From: Streptomyces sp. NBC_01198
Lineage (GTDB): Bacteria; Actinomycetota; Actinomycetes; Streptomycetales; Streptomycetaceae
Reading direction: 5' to 3'
Length of the DNA stretch: 64,000 bases
Assembly (NCBI RefSeq): GCF_036010485.1
Contig: NZ_CP108568.1
Span: forward strand, 2,936,001-3,000,000
The position numbers were made by a program, and so were the translations under genes. Shown here piece by piece: positions 42,948 to 52,051 of the stretch. The notes beneath the pieces are model-generated. The model was not told the DNA's origin and did not search any database. It worked only from the letters and a program-made list of their open reading frames with translations. How positions within the stretch are numbered: the first letter of the stretch is position 1; each line of letters begins with the position of its first letter.

Positions 42948-42959
42948 CTACGCGCGTAG
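42948..42959. promoter_or_regulatory. CTACGCGCGTAG operator, add
   Basis: A perfect CTACGCGCGTAG lies 17 bp upstream of the add start codon. On the minus strand it is followed by GGCG and the candidate -10 TATCGT, then 7 nt and ATG: again a near-leaderless promoter with the operator next to the -10. Confidence 0.76.
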
Positions 42960-43031
42960 AACTCGCGGACGGGGCAAATATTTTCCGCCCGGCCATACTG
43001 TGCACACCCTTGCGTCTGCCATCGTTGCGCC

Positions 43032-43820
43032 ATGGCTTCACAAGCATTACCGGCGCGTGGCGCCCGGCTCGGGCGCCAGGTCGCGCCCGGCCTGGTGCCG
43101 GCGCCGCGCTCGCGGGAACAGCCCGACGACGGCGCCACAGTACGCGCCGTCGTGCTCGCGCTGCCCGGTGGGGACGCGCTGAGCACGCGGCGCCGCTCCC
43201 CGATGGCTGCGGCCGTGATGTGGCCGCTGGCCAGGCACTTGGTACGCCACGGAATGGCCGACGGGGTGGCCGCGCATGTCGTCCACTACCGCTTCCGCGG
43301 CTGGAACGGCGGCCACGCGCACCCGGCGGAGGACGCGGAGTGGGCCGTCGGCGAGGCGGTCAGGCGCTACGGCGACGTGCCGGTGTGCCTGGTCGGGCTG
43401 GACATGGGCGCGCGGGCCGCGCTGCACGCCGCCGGGCACCCCGCGGTGAGCTCGGTGGTGGCCCTCTCCCCGTGGCTGCCGGGCGGCCCGGAGCCGGAGC
43501 CGGTCAAGCAGTTGATCGGGCGCCGGGTGATGCTCGTGCACGGGACGCAGGACGACTCCACCGACCCGGACCTCTCCTACCGGTTCGCGGAGCGCGCGAA
43601 GAAGGTGAACCGGGAGGTGTGCCGGTTCGAAGTGCACTCCGACGGGCACGGGTTGCATCAGCACCGGGCCGAAGTCTTCGCCCTCACCACCGACTTCGTC
43701 CTCGGCTCCCTCCTCGACCGGCCGTACGCCCGGCCGGTCGCCGACGCGCTGGCGGCTCCGCCGCCGCTGGGCCTGCGCATGCCCCTGGCCACCGGCTTCG
43801 GCCGCGCGCTGCGCGCGTAG
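43032..43820 (+). CDS. Alpha/beta hydrolase-fold protein with Asp at the nucleophile elbow
   Basis: 262 aa. The fold is shown by [13 protein letters not shown] (first strands), the elbow [18 protein letters not shown], the acid loop [12 protein letters not shown] and the late histidine in [10 protein letters not shown]. The elbow reads GLDMG instead of GxSxG, so Asp replaces the usual Ser, as in dehalogenase- or epoxide-hydrolase-like members, or the protein may be non-catalytic. It is not linked to an operon; add is divergent. Substrate unknown. Confidence 0.8.
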   Translation: MASQALPARGARLGRQVAPGLVPAPRSREQPDDGATVRAVVLALPGGDALSTRRRSPMAAAVMWPLARHLVRHGMADGVAAHVVHYRFRGWNGGHAHPAEDAEWAVGEAVRRYGDVPVCLVGLDMGARAALHAAGHPAVSSVVALSPWLPGGPEPEPVKQLIGRRVMLVHGTQDDSTDPDLSYRFAERAKKVNREVCRFEVHSDGHGLHQHRAEVFALTTDFVLGSLLDRPYARPVADALAAPPPLGLRMPLATGFGRALRA

Positions 43821-44193
43821 CGCGCAGCTGCGGCCCAAGTCCGCCTCAAAGCGGGGCCCAAGCGCGCCTCAAGCGCGCCTCAAATCTGCGCGCATGGCGC
43901 GACCACGCAACGAGTAACTCCTTGCCTGTTCTCAGCGACTGCGGCACAATCCCCGCTGAAACTACTATGAGTCTCAAACTACAATTACCCTCTTCTGTCC
44001 TGCCCTCACAGGCCCGTGCCTATCCGGCGCGAGCCTGTCCTGACGTGGATCCGCCCGCCGACGCCTGACCACTCACCGCGGGCGACTCAGCTCAAGTCAC
44101 GCCCTAAGCCGACGAGTTGACTAATTTGTCGGTCCCTAATCTCCATTCATCCACCACGACAGACCGTCAACCGTGGAGATCGGTGAGGCATCT
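43821..44193. other. Intergenic region upstream of the large secreted enzyme
   Basis: 373 bp without a gene. The left end holds short direct repeats of CGCGCCTCAAG. From about 43920 the DNA is notably A+T-richer than the rest of the window and should hold the promoter of the gene at 44194. TTGACT (44117-44122) and TAATCT (44137-44142) are present but only 14 bp apart. Confidence 0.5.
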
Positions 44194-47100
44194 ATGCGCA
44201 TCAGACAAAAAGCCGCCGTCGCGGGAATCTTCACCCTGCTGTCGGCGGTGATCGTGGCGGGTCCCGCAAGCGCCGCACCCGGCGCGCAGGCAGGCGTACC
44301 GCCCCGAGGTGATCCGTCGGCGGCATCGGGCGCACCGGCGCAGCCGCAGGCCGCGCCGAAGGACCAGGGTCCCGCCGACCGGGCCACCACGCCGAACCGC
44401 GATCTGGCCAAGGGCTGGAAGAGCTCCCAGGACCGGGCGGTGACCCTCGCACCCGACGCGGACGGCCTGCACGTACTGGTCGCCGACAGCAAGGACGCGT
44501 ACGCCTGGCACACCGTCACCACCCTGTCGGAGGCCGGCTTCGACACCGATCTGTGGATCGGCAACTCCTGCCTGGCCGACCGTGCGCACGCCTTCGTGGT
44601 CTACGCGCCGCGGGGGTTCACCAACACCGAGAACCTGATGGAGCGTGGCGCCTTCACCGCGGTCGTCGACCTCGACACCGGGGCCGTGCGCAAGCTGCCG
44701 CTCAACGGGACGCTGGCGTACTTCGACCCGACCTGCGACACCGCCTCGCACACCGCGGTCTTCACCCAGGTCGCGGATGACAGTACCCGCCTGGTCACCG
44801 TCGGCACCGACGGCAGGACCGTGGCCACCACCACAGCCGCGGGCGAGATCACCTCCGCCGTACCGTCGGGTGACGGCCTACTGGCCGCCGACGGGCACCA
44901 CGTGGTGCGGATCGACCGGCAGGGCCGCAAGACCACCGTGGCGACCACCTCGGGTGTCCCGTCGGCGATCCACCAGGACTCCGGCGGCGGCGTCGACTTC
45001 CTCGACCAGACCGCGACCGTCCAGTCCGCCCGTCGCACGGCGGGAGGCAGGACCCGCGTACTGGCCACCGGCGCGACCGGCGCGCTGGGGCTGAACCAGG
45101 GCCTGGCGGGGCAGGTGTTCCTGACCGGCACGCCCAGGACCACCGCCGCGCTGCCCTCCCAGATACGACGGGTGGCGGCCCCGGCCGGCACGGACCTGTC
45201 CACCGAGGGGCGGCTCTCGGTGGCCCAGGCCGTCTCCCCCGGCCTGCACACGCACGTCGAGCACCCCATCGCCGGCACCGGCACACCGTCCGCGGACGGC
45301 AGCCTGCAGATCGCGGCGAAGGTCACCGGCACCGGCAAGACGCTGGACTTCTCGGCGGACCCCCACGCGGCCACCGCCAAGGCCGCGGGGAGCGGCAACG
45401 CGCAGTCCCCGTCGCTGGCCGGCGGCCCGGGCACCGGCCAGGCGGCAAGCGCGTCGCCGAAGGCCGCCTCGCCCTCCTCGCCGGTGGACACCGACCGCAC
45501 CTGCGCCATCGCACGCAACGATCCGACGCTGCAGGCGTATCAGCCGACGCCCAACCAGGTGGAGTGGGCCGTCGACATGGCGGTCCGCGGGGACCTGACC
45601 TCGGCCTACCTCCAGGAGACCGACTGGCGTGCCCGCGAGGGACTGAGCAGCTCCAACCCGCAGGGGATGTTCCCGCTGCCCTCGCTGACCGGTGGCGGAC
45701 GCATCCCCGCGCAGGTGCTGCTCGGCATCCTCACCCAGGAGTCCAACCTGTGGCAGGCCGAGGGCGGCGCGCTGCCCGGCCAGTCGTCCAGCCCGATCAC
45801 CGGCAACTTCTACGGCCATGACAACGACGCGACCGGCCAGGACGCCTGGAAGATCGACTGGTCCAAGACCGACTGCGGTTACGGCATCGGGCAGATCACC
45901 GACGGCATGAAGCTCGGCCCGGTCTCGCTGCCCGCCGACCAGCAGAAGGCGGTGGCGCTCGACTACGCCGCCAACATCGCGGAGGCCGCCCGGATCCTGG
46001 CCACCAAGTGGAACGAACTCCAGGCCCCGTCGGTCGGCATCACCATCAACAACAACAGCGCCTCGGCGATCGAGGACTGGTTCGCGGCGGTGTGGGACTA
46101 CAACTCGGGATTCAACCCGCCGGGCCAGGACGCCTCAGGGCACTGGGGTCTGGGCTGGCTGAACAACCCGGCCAACCCGCTCTACCCGGCCGGCCGGCAC
46201 GCGTTCCTCGACGGCAACACCTACGCCGACGCGGCACACCCCGGGAACTGGCCCTACCAGGAGAAGGTGATGGGCTGGGCAGCCTGGCCGATCGATACCG
46301 GCCACTCCTACACCAGCGACGGACACGAGCAGTTGCCCACCGACTCCGGCTACGGCAGCGCCGGCTACACGGCCGCCTGGTGGGCCGGGGACAACGGTGA
46401 CATCGCCAACTACAACCGCAGCATGGTCAAGCCGCCGCTCGACACCTTCTGCCAGCAGAGCGTCAACGCCTGCGTCGTCAGCAGCCCGCCCACCTGCGAG
46501 ACCGACGGGCTGCACGACAAGACCTGCGATCCGAAGCACTGGTGGGCCGCACCCGCCACCTGGAAGACGGACTGCGCCACCACCTGCGGCCACGAGAACC
46601 TCAAGTACGTGACGCTGCGGACCGAGCCGGGCAACGCCGACAGCGCCACCCCTGACTGCAATCCCAGCCGGATTCCGGCCAACTCGCTGCTCATCGACTC
46701 GGTCTCCGGCAGCGTGCCACCGCTGCGCAGCGGCTGCACCAAGACCTGGACCGACGCCGGCGCCCTGTCGTTCAGTTTTGACGCGGACAGCGACAGCCAC
46801 TACGAGGCCAAGGCGGATCTGCACCAGATCGGCGGCGGCTTCGGCGACCACTTCTGGTACGCCCACACCCGGAACGGCGACACCGGGGTGGCCAAGACCA
46901 ACGATCCGATCACCGACTACTCCCTGCCGCCGACGGCCCAGGGCGACATGGCCGTCCGCGGCACCTGGAAGCTGTCGCAGAACATCAACAAGTGGGCCAG
47001 GGTCTGGGTGCACATCCCCGCCACCGGTGCCACCAGCCAGCAGGCCATCTACGCCATCGACACCGGCACGACAGGGCCGACTAGCACCCCGCCCAAGTAC

Positions 47101-48309
47101 CGCATGGTGAACCAGTCCGAGCGCAAGAACGTGTGGGTGCAGCTCGGCGTGTTCCAGTTCTCCGGCACGGGGCCGCAGGGTGTGGAGCTGAGCAACTGGA
47201 CGTTCGACGGCACCGCCGACGACGACATCGCCTGGGACGCGGTGGACATCCAGCCGCTGCCGGGCAAGCCCGCCAACTTCGTGGTCTCGATGGGCGACTC
47301 GTACTCCTCCGGCGAGGGCGCGGCCGACGGCGACGGCGACTACTACTCCGAGACCGACTGGCGCACCAGCACCGACGCCAACGGCTGCCACCGCTCGGTC
47401 TACTCCTGGGCGCGCAACGCGATACTGCCCGGCACCTCGGCCAACGTGGGCCACCTCGCGGACTCGGCCGACCCCGGCATGGACTTCCACCAGGTGGCCT
47501 GCTCCGGCGCGCAGTCACCGAGCCTGTCGTCGCTGGACACCTCCGAGACCTACGACCTCACCGCCAACGAGGACTTCAACGGAAGGTTCTACGGCGAACT
47601 TCCACAGATCCATCAGGGCTACCTCGATGAGAACACCACCCTGGTGACCCTGACGATCGGCGGCAACGACGCACGGTTCGGCCCGGTCCTGGCGCAGTGC
47701 ATGATCGCGACCGCGGCCACCAACTGCGCCAACAGTTCCTTCAAGCCGCCCAACGCGACCGAGAACGAGCAGCAGACCGACCGCTGGCGGACCGGCTACT
47801 TCATCGTGAACGGCGAGCCGCTGAGCGACGCGCTGCCGCTGGTCATCGACAACGTGGCAGTGGAAGGCGCGTCGGAGGCGCTCGGCATGATCAGGTCGCA
47901 GGCCCCGAACGCGAAGATCGTGATTCTCGGCTATCCGCGACTGTTCGAGAACCAGGGGTCCTGTGTACGCAGCGGACCCGGCATTCTCAGCCCGCTCGGG
48001 CTCTCCGCCAACTCCGTGGCCTTCCTCAACGAGATGGGCGACTATCTGAACGCCCAGCTCAAGGCGATGGTCGCGAAGTTCGACCACGACGCCGGGGAGC
48101 ACTTCGTGTTCGCCGATCCGACCTCCGCCTTCGCGGGCAAGGGAGTCTGCTCCGCGGCCCCGGCCATCAACAGCTTCCGCACCACGCTGACAGCCAGCGA
48201 CACCTCCTCGCTCTTCGGGCTGATCAAGATGTCCGCCGAGTCCTTCCACCCCAACAAGACCGGCACCCAGATCTACGCACAAGTCCTGGAGGACGCCTTG
48301 AACCAGTGA
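44194..48309 (+). CDS. Secreted multidomain enzyme: lysozyme-like, golvesin-like and SGNH hydrolase
   Basis: 1371 aa with a signal peptide (IRQKAAVAGIFTLLSAVIVA, cleavage near GPASAA). About 65-400 resembles a beta-propeller. About 500-720 is a lysozyme-like transglycosylase domain (LLGILTQESNLWQ with probable catalytic Glu516; CGYGIGQITDGM). About 880-1025 is a golvesin/xly-like beta domain (WTDAGALSFSFDADSD to WTFDGTADDDIAWDAVDI, shown by ends). About 1028-1371 is an SGNH/GDSL hydrolase: MGDSYSSGEG (Ser1036), TIGGNDARF (Asn1158) and ESFHPN (His1352), with Glu1349 where DxxH is usual. It probably cleaves glycan strands and esters in a cell envelope. GGTGAGG lies 5 nt before ATG 44194. Confidence 0.85.
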   Translation: MRIRQKAAVAGIFTLLSAVIVAGPASAAPGAQAGVPPRGDPSAASGAPAQPQAAPKDQGPADRATTPNRDLAKGWKSSQDRAVTLAPDADGLHVLVADSKDAYAWHTVTTLSEAGFDTDLWIGNSCLADRAHAFVVYAPRGFTNTENLMERGAFTAVVDLDTGAVRKLPLNGTLAYFDPTCDTASHTAVFTQVADDSTRLVTVGTDGRTVATTTAAGEITSAVPSGDGLLAADGHHVVRIDRQGRKTTVATTSGVPSAIHQDSGGGVDFLDQTATVQSARRTAGGRTRVLATGATGALGLNQGLAGQVFLTGTPRTTAALPSQIRRVAAPAGTDLSTEGRLSVAQAVSPGLHTHVEHPIAGTGTPSADGSLQIAAKVTGTGKTLDFSADPHAATAKAAGSGNAQSPSLAGGPGTGQAASASPKAASPSSPVDTDRTCAIARNDPTLQAYQPTPNQVEWAVDMAVRGDLTSAYLQETDWRAREGLSSSNPQGMFPLPSLTGGGRIPAQVLLGILTQESNLWQAEGGALPGQSSSPITGNFYGHDNDATGQDAWKIDWSKTDCGYGIGQITDGMKLGPVSLPADQQKAVALDYAANIAEAARILATKWNELQAPSVGITINNNSASAIEDWFAAVWDYNSGFNPPGQDASGHWGLGWLNNPANPLYPAGRHAFLDGNTYADAAHPGNWPYQEKVMGWAAWPIDTGHSYTSDGHEQLPTDSGYGSAGYTAAWWAGDNGDIANYNRSMVKPPLDTFCQQSVNACVVSSPPTCETDGLHDKTCDPKHWWAAPATWKTDCATTCGHENLKYVTLRTEPGNADSATPDCNPSRIPANSLLIDSVSGSVPPLRSGCTKTWTDAGALSFSFDADSDSHYEAKADLHQIGGGFGDHFWYAHTRNGDTGVAKTNDPITDYSLPPTAQGDMAVRGTWKLSQNINKWARVWVHIPATGATSQQAIYAIDTGTTGPTSTPPKYRMVNQSERKNVWVQLGVFQFSGTGPQGVELSNWTFDGTADDDIAWDAVDIQPLPGKPANFVVSMGDSYSSGEGAADGDGDYYSETDWRTSTDANGCHRSVYSWARNAILPGTSANVGHLADSADPGMDFHQVACSGAQSPSLSSLDTSETYDLTANEDFNGRFYGELPQIHQGYLDENTTLVTLTIGGNDARFGPVLAQCMIATAATNCANSSFKPPNATENEQQTDRWRTGYFIVNGEPLSDALPLVIDNVAVEGASEALGMIRSQAPNAKIVILGYPRLFENQGSCVRSGPGILSPLGLSANSVAFLNEMGDYLNAQLKAMVAKFDHDAGEHFVFADPTSAFAGKGVCSAAPAINSFRTTLTASDTSSLFGLIKMSAESFHPNKTGTQIYAQVLEDALNQ

Positions 48310-48365
48310 CACGGTGAGCGGTGCCGCGCCGACAGTAAGCACGTTCGGGGACCGGAGGAGGGGCG

Positions 48366-49052
48366 ATGCGATCAGCGCAGGCGGTGCGGGAGAAGGCTCT
48401 CGGGCTGTTCGGCCTGCTGCTGATCCACGGCCGTGCGGCCTGGGAGGCCGCCGTCTGCGGCATCCCGAGCAACGCCCGGCTGCACTGTACGGTCCGGTCA
48501 CGGCGAATCCGCCGGGACCGGACCAGGGCCGCCGCGGAGTTGCACGAGCGCATCGCGGCGGCCGCCGCCGCGGTTCCGTCGGCCCGGATGCTGTGCGTCC
48601 GCATCGACGACCGCGCGCTGCGTCCTGCGCGTTACGTCCCGAGGATCGACCGTCCGCCCGGCGGCCCCGAGGGGCCGGCCCTGACCGGCACCGTCTTCGC
48701 CGAGGCATACTTCGGCACGGACGCGGACCCCGGACAGGTGACAGCGGAACTCGTCGCCGGCGCCACCGGCTCCTGGCGGCCCCGCGCGGCCTCCTGGATC
48801 TGCGAGCCCTTCGCCCAGTGGGAGCAGGACCTGCCCCACCGCCCGCTGCGATGGCGCCCCGGCCCCGGTCCGCACGCTGTCGCCGTCATCCGGCGCGACG
48901 AACGGACGGTACCCGCCGTCTGGTCGCTCGCGGACGCCCGTACGCAATACGGCACACTGCTGCGCTGGAGTTCGCACACCCGCTATCTCACCGTACCCCG
49001 CCACCCGTGGACACATCGCCTTGAATCCCTTGTCCACCGCCCAATCCCGTAA
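48366..49052 (+). CDS. Hypothetical protein, 228 aa
   Basis: A cytoplasmic protein, Arg- and Ala-rich, starting MRSAQAVREKALGLFGLLLI. Two features stand out: a basic N-terminal third (RSRRIRRDRTRAAAELHERI) and a Trp-rich C-terminal half (GSWRPRAASWICEPFAQW, RRWRP-type segments). No signal peptide or known motif. ATG 48366 follows a strong GGAGGAGGGGCG site, which supports translation. It stands 56 bp behind the large secreted enzyme gene and may be cotranscribed. Confidence 0.6.
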   Translation: MRSAQAVREKALGLFGLLLIHGRAAWEAAVCGIPSNARLHCTVRSRRIRRDRTRAAAELHERIAAAAAAVPSARMLCVRIDDRALRPARYVPRIDRPPGGPEGPALTGTVFAEAYFGTDADPGQVTAELVAGATGSWRPRAASWICEPFAQWEQDLPHRPLRWRPGPGPHAVAVIRRDERTVPAVWSLADARTQYGTLLRWSSHTRYLTVPRHPWTHRLESLVHRPIP

Positions 49053-49141
49053 ACAGCGGACGGGTATTGCGGTCGACGGAAATTCGCAATACGATCCCAT
49101 GTCAACAATCAATCGGCCCGCCCGTACGAAATGAGGATACT

Positions 49142-49699
49142 ATGCGTTCCAAAGCACCAAAGGTCGGTTATCTCGTCGCCGCAGCGGCTGCGGCCATCGC
49201 CGTACCGATGGCCGTCGCCCCACCGAGCAGCGCGGCTCCCGGAGACGTCGCCTCCCCTTCGTCCATCGTCACGTACAACGTGTGGAACGACTGTGCCGTC
49301 TGGTCGGGGAACTGCAACGGCGACAAGAACGGAGAGCCGACCGACTCCCTGTGGATCCTCTATCACTCGACGGCCTACAAGGACTCATCGCTCGCCATGA
49401 TGTACGGAAACATCTCGAATTACGACTACAGCGAGGTGGCGGACCACGGCACGACCTACCACTACCACTACGTCTTCAAGCAGGGTGCCCCCACAACGGA
49501 TGGGGGGAAAGGCGCGGGCCAGGCGATCAAGAACAACGCCGCCGCCGTGATGCAGTGCGGCTACGACAATTACCGGGTCTACTACAACTCCGGCTGGACA
49601 GGGCCCTCCCAGAATTTCCCCTGGAACAACTACTGCAACAAAAAGGTCAACCTCAACTCCACCCTCCTGAACGAGGACGCCTCCCAGCACTTCTCCTGA
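49142..49699 (+). CDS. Secreted beta/gamma-crystallin-like (peptidase-inhibitor I36-type) protein
   Basis: 185 aa with a long signal peptide (KAPKVGYLVAAAAAAIAVPM, cleavage near PSSAA). The mature part (about 150 residues) has four Cys, is rich in Tyr, Asn and Ser, and ends with IKNNAAAVMQCGYDNYRVYY and GWTGPSQNF. That pattern resembles the NNAxS...VYYNSxYxGPSQ repeat of beta/gamma-crystallin and I36-type secreted proteins of actinobacteria. Inhibitor activity is not shown. ATG 49142 follows TGAGGA; an upstream in-frame start at 49067 has no signal logic. It is followed by a lipoprotein and an export system. Confidence 0.65.
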   Translation: MRSKAPKVGYLVAAAAAAIAVPMAVAPPSSAAPGDVASPSSIVTYNVWNDCAVWSGNCNGDKNGEPTDSLWILYHSTAYKDSSLAMMYGNISNYDYSEVADHGTTYHYHYVFKQGAPTTDGGKGAGQAIKNNAAAVMQCGYDNYRVYYNSGWTGPSQNFPWNNYCNKKVNLNSTLLNEDASQHFS

Positions 49700-49754
49700 C
49701 CCCGCCACGCGCCAGACCCCCCGCCGCACCCACCGCGTAGGAAGTCCGCACCTC

Positions 49755-50750
49755 ATGCACAACGCCACAGTGATGCCCGGGCGTACCGCCGGCTGCCCGG
49801 ACCGGCGGCGCCGTCCGGGCATCGCTGCCGCCCTGTCCCTCCTTGCCGCCGTGCTCATCGGGTCGGCGCTCACCGGCTGCTCGACGGCGGGCGGGGACAC
49901 GGGGGACGCCGCGTCCGGGAAGAAGACCGCCGCGAACGCCGGTTGGCCGGACGCCGTGCCGAAGACCGGGCTCGCCAAGGGAATGGTGCTGCCCCTTGAG
50001 GCCTACATGGAGACGTATCCGGAGACGGTGACGATCCAGCGGGCGGTCATCCGGCTGGAGACGCAGTGCATGGCCGGATACGGTTTCCACGTCTCGCTGC
50101 CGCCGGCCGGCATGACTCCCCCGCCGAACAACGACGACTCCAACATGGCGCGCCGCTACGGGATCACCGACCGCGACGCGGCCGCCAAGCTGGCGTACTC
50201 CATCGGCGACGACGACCGGACCCCGCCGCCGGCGCCGAAGCTCACCGGCGCCGAGGTCGCCGTACTGACCGGGCATGTCGCGATGAAGCCCGACGCGGCC
50301 AAGGCGCCGTCCACCTTCCACGGCAAGGCGGTGCCGGACGGCGGCTGCGGCCAACAGGCCATGGACAAGGTCGGCTTGGGACGGATCGACACCAGCGTGG
50401 CCGGGCGGCTCGACGCGGACAGCATGAGCACATCGCAGGCCGATCCGCGGGTGCAGGCGGTCATCGCCGCCTGGTCGCAGTGCATGAAGCGCAGCGGATA
50501 CAGCGTCGACAGCCCGCTGCACGCCGCCGATCTGGCGCGGACCGCGACGGGCGGGCACCCCACCGCCGCCAGTGTCCAGGTCGCCACCACCGACATCGAC
50601 TGCAAGGCGCGGACGGGGCTGGTGAAGACCTGGTTCGACGTCGAGTCGGCTGTTCAGCGACAGCAGGTCGAGCAGAACCAGTTCGCGCTGCAGGACGCCC
50701 GCGACCGGATCACCGCCACCGTCAAGACGGCTGCCGCGGTGACCAGTTGA
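49755..50750 (+). CDS. Lipoprotein of the export cluster
   Basis: 331 aa with a twin-basic start (DRRRRPGIAAALSLLAAVL) and a lipobox ending SALTGC (Cys42). The mature domain contains two CM-type segments (TQCMAGYGFHV, SQCMKRSGYSVD) and C-terminal VQRQQVEQNQFALQDARDRI, which may be a coiled coil. This is a common partner of actinobacterial membrane-fusion/MacB clusters. It is followed at 11 bp by the membrane-fusion protein gene, which has a GAGGAGG ribosome site overlapping its stop region. Function beyond transport accessory is unknown. Confidence 0.8.
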   Translation: MHNATVMPGRTAGCPDRRRRPGIAAALSLLAAVLIGSALTGCSTAGGDTGDAASGKKTAANAGWPDAVPKTGLAKGMVLPLEAYMETYPETVTIQRAVIRLETQCMAGYGFHVSLPPAGMTPPPNNDDSNMARRYGITDRDAAAKLAYSIGDDDRTPPPAPKLTGAEVAVLTGHVAMKPDAAKAPSTFHGKAVPDGGCGQQAMDKVGLGRIDTSVAGRLDADSMSTSQADPRVQAVIAAWSQCMKRSGYSVDSPLHAADLARTATGGHPTAASVQVATTDIDCKARTGLVKTWFDVESAVQRQQVEQNQFALQDARDRITATVKTAAAVTS

Positions 50751-50761
50751 GGAGGCGTCCG

Positions 50762-52051
50762 GTGAGCGGGGACGAGAGCGGCGCCTCGGCCGCGGCGGCG
50801 TCGCGGCTGGTACGGCGCCGGCGGACGGTCCTCGGCACGGCCGCGGTGGCGGTCGCGCTGTCCGTGGGCGGCCTGCTGGGGTCGAGTTGGGTGCAGTCGC
50901 CGTCGCAGGCCGCGGCCGACACCCGGCCGCCCCGCGCGAGTGTGATCACCGCGCCCGTGGTCGAGCGGGTGCTGCGCTCGACGGTGGTACTGCGCGGCAC
51001 CTTCTCCGACGGCCGTACGGTGTCGGCCGTGCCCACCTCGGTGGCGCTGACCAGGGCCACCTCGCAGCCTTCACAGCTGATGGTGACCGGTGTCTACGCA
51101 CACGCCGGGCAGAGCGTCCGCGCCGCCCAGGTGCTGGTGGAATACTCGGGCCGCCCGGTCTTCGCCCTCAAGGGCACGCTGCCCGCCTACCGCGACCTCA
51201 CCTTCGGCGAAGAGGGCAAGGACGTCGCCCAACTCCAGGACGCCCTGCGGTCCTCGGGGCATCCGACCGGGTCCGACGCCAAGGGCGTCTTCGGCACCGG
51301 CACCGAGCACGCGGTGGAGCGGCTGTACGCGAAGCTGGGTTATCCGGTGCCGGTCAACGCGGCAGGTCCGCAGTCCGGAAGCGGCACGGCGGTGGACGGC
51401 GGGGACGGTGCCGCCGGCGCCGCGGCGCCGCCCGCCGCGCCTGCGGCCCATGCGATGGTGCCCGCCTCCGAGGTGGTCTTCATCCCGTCGCTGCCCGCCA
51501 GGGTGGTGTCGGTGCCGGTGCGGGTCGGCGACCCGGTCAAGGGCAGCGTCGTGACGCTGGCCCGCGGCGGCATGACGCTCACCGGCTATCTGGACCCGTC
51601 GCAGGCGGGCCTGGTGACAGCAGGGATGAGGGCGCAGGTGCTGGCCGAGGCGACCGGCGCGCAGGCCGACGGGACGGTCGAGTCCGTGGGCGCGCCGGTG
51701 ACCCCGGACAGCGGCGGAGCAGGCGACAGCGACAGCCAGAAAACAGCCGGCGGCGCCGCGTACCTGCCGCTGGCGATCCGCCCGGCCGCCGCGTGGGACA
51801 CCAGGTTCGCCGGGCAGGACGTACGGATCACCATCACCGCCGCGGCCACCGACAAGGCCGTACTCGCCGTCCCGCAAGCGGCGATCTCGGCGGGCGCCGA
51901 CGCCAGGACCACCGTGACGGTCGTCGCCCCCTCCGGTGTGCAGCACGTCGTCCCGGTCAGGGCGGGTGTCTCGGCCGACGGCATGGTCGAGGTGACACCG
52001 CTGGACGGCGGCAGGCTCGCCGCGGGCGAGAAGGTCGTGGTCGGCCAGTGA
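50762..52051 (+). CDS. Membrane-fusion/adaptor protein with peptidoglycan-binding motif
   Basis: 429 aa. One N-terminal span (about 23-44) anchors the protein. The extracellular part has a peptidoglycan-binding-like segment (LTFGEEGKDVAQLQDALRSSG), a lipoyl/barrel-sandwich region (FIPSLPARVVSVPVRVGDPV) and HlyD-type beta-barrel parts (VPQAAISAGADARTTVTVV). In Gram-positives such adaptors work with MacB-type transporters or link export to the wall. GTG 50762 follows GAGGAGG by 6 nt. The stop overlaps the start of the ABC gene (GTGA). Confidence 0.87.
   Translation: MSGDESGASAAAASRLVRRRRTVLGTAAVAVALSVGGLLGSSWVQSPSQAAADTRPPRASVITAPVVERVLRSTVVLRGTFSDGRTVSAVPTSVALTRATSQPSQLMVTGVYAHAGQSVRAAQVLVEYSGRPVFALKGTLPAYRDLTFGEEGKDVAQLQDALRSSGHPTGSDAKGVFGTGTEHAVERLYAKLGYPVPVNAAGPQSGSGTAVDGGDGAAGAAAPPAAPAAHAMVPASEVVFIPSLPARVVSVPVRVGDPVKGSVVTLARGGMTLTGYLDPSQAGLVTAGMRAQVLAEATGAQADGTVESVGAPVTPDSGGAGDSDSQKTAGGAAYLPLAIRPAAAWDTRFAGQDVRITITAAATDKAVLAVPQAAISAGADARTTVTVVAPSGVQHVVPVRAGVSADGMVEVTPLDGGRLAAGEKVVVGQ

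Noticed and set aside
42931-43047. Longer adenosine deaminase N terminus starting at 43047
   Set aside because: It would span the operator and the -10; the conserved protein begins [13 protein letters not shown].
43800-43835. GCGCGCGTAGCGCGC near the end of the hydrolase gene as another nucleoside operator
   Set aside because: It lacks the CTAC/GTAG arms and lies at a 3' end, not a promoter.
50887-52047. Upstream extension of the MacB-type gene in an open frame
   Set aside because: That frame overlaps the adaptor gene and reads as Arg/Gly shadow sequence; the ABC domain starts after GTG 52048.
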